From assembly GCA_022572905.1 (NCBI GenBank), contig JACZUZ010000142.1:1-5875 (forward strand): DNA of 5,875 nt. The letters are read 5' to 3'. Shown piece by piece: positions 5,542-5,875 of the stretch. Below the pieces are notes generated by a model, which was given only the letters and a program-made list of their open reading frames with translations, made no database searches and was not told where the DNA came from. Source of the stretch: Candidatus Zixiibacteriota bacterium. GTDB taxonomy: Bacteria > Zixibacteria > MSB-5A5 > GN15 > JACZUZ01. A program made the translations under genes and the position numbers. How positions within the stretch are numbered: the stretch's first letter is position 1; the number at the start of each line of letters is the position of its first letter.

Positions 5542-5875
5542 TTAACGCTTGGAATACTGGAATTTCTTCCTAGCCTTCGGCTGGCCATATTTTTTTCGCT
5601 CGACTTCGCGCGCGTCTCTGGTTAGATAACCACCCTTGCGCAAAACCGGGCGAAGATCTGAATCTAATTTTGTAAGAGCTCTGGAAATCGCCAGAGCCAC
5701 AGCTCCGGCCTGACCGCTGAGACCGCCGCCATTTACGCGGCAGATTATATCAAGTTTTCCCACGGTCTCTGTGGCTTCCATCGGAGACTGAATAATATCA
5801 ACCAGGGACTGTCGTTTTAGATGGTCCAACGCGGTTAATCCGTTTATGATAAACTTCCCGCCGCCAACTTTGATT
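5542..5875 (-). CDS. rpsI: 30S ribosomal protein S9, N-terminus beyond the window
   Basis: S9 belongs to the head of the 30S subunit; its C-terminal tail reaches the P-site tRNA anticodon stem. The visible 110 residues begin IKVGGGKFIINGLTAMDHL; about 20 N-terminal residues of the usual 130 lie past position 5875. Family signatures are the glycine-rich RVNGGGLSGQAGAVALAISR block and the basic C-terminus, with GYLTRDAREVERKKYGQPKA leading to RKKFQYSKR; the terminal SKR, which contacts tRNA, is intact and followed by TAA. The frame stays open upstream of the internal ATG at 5829 with good S9 sequence, so that ATG is not the start. rplM (L13) normally precedes rpsI and is expected just outside the window. 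No terminator follows the stop codon; the next gene is rpsB after 265 bp. Confidence 0.96.
   Translation of the reverse strand, partial: IKVGGGKFIINGLTALDHLKRQSLVDIIQSPMEATETVGKLDIICRVNGGGLSGQAGAVALAISRALTKLDSDLRPVLRKGGYLTRDAREVERKKYGQPKARKKFQYSKR

Noticed and set aside
1..5875. CRISPR array, tRNA, rRNA, insertion sequence or phage genes
   Set aside because: No regular direct repeats, cloverleaf, rRNA-like sequence, transposase or terminal inverted repeats were seen on either strand.

Overview
The window is a stretch of bacterial chromosome with every gene on the minus strand. Read in the direction of transcription (high to low coordinates) the order is rpsI (ribosomal protein S9, N-terminus cut by the window edge), rpsB (S2), tsf (elongation factor Ts), a large gene for a membrane-spanning Ser/Thr kinase fused to PEGA, FGE/SUMF1-like and alpha/beta-hydrolase domains, and pyrH (UMP kinase, first 70 codons only). 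The block rpsI-rpsB-tsf resembles the gene order I associate with Bacteroidetes/Chlorobi and related FCB-type bacteria. Multidomain kinases of the 'GAGGMGEVYLAED' type are common in Acidobacteria, Planctomycetes, Zixibacteria-like and other lineages with large kinase repertoires. I therefore infer an uncultivated or little-studied bacterium of FCB or neighbouring affiliation. The phylum cannot be fixed from this window alone.

Region by region. 5542-5875: the 3' part of rpsI. 5277-5541: a 265-bp leader before rpsB with a candidate promoter, a perfect 10-bp hairpin, a possible 29-codon leader ORF and a long three-segment imperfect hairpin just upstream of rpsB. 4494-5276: rpsB. 4366-4493: a spacer in which I see only the tsf ribosome-binding site and short motifs shared with the rpsB leader. 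3487-4365: tsf. 3286-3486: a spacer with two tandem hairpins, the second a Rho-independent terminator, followed by a candidate promoter and an operator-like inverted repeat in front of the kinase gene. 331-3261: the kinase fusion. 211-330: a short hairpin after the kinase stop codon and a promoter-like element whose predicted start point nearly coincides with the pyrH ATG. 1-210: pyrH.

How it fits together. rpsI, rpsB, tsf and pyrH form a housekeeping translation/nucleotide cluster. The signalling gene sits where tsf and pyrH are normally adjacent. A terminator and a promoter-like element bracket it on each side, which suggests it is a separately transcribed insertion rather than a member of the ribosomal operon. 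The kinase should phosphorylate cytoplasmic targets, with its sensing and hydrolase domains outside the inner membrane. Its ligand, substrate and targets cannot be read from the sequence. The most unusual items are the kinase fusion itself and the structured rpsB leader.
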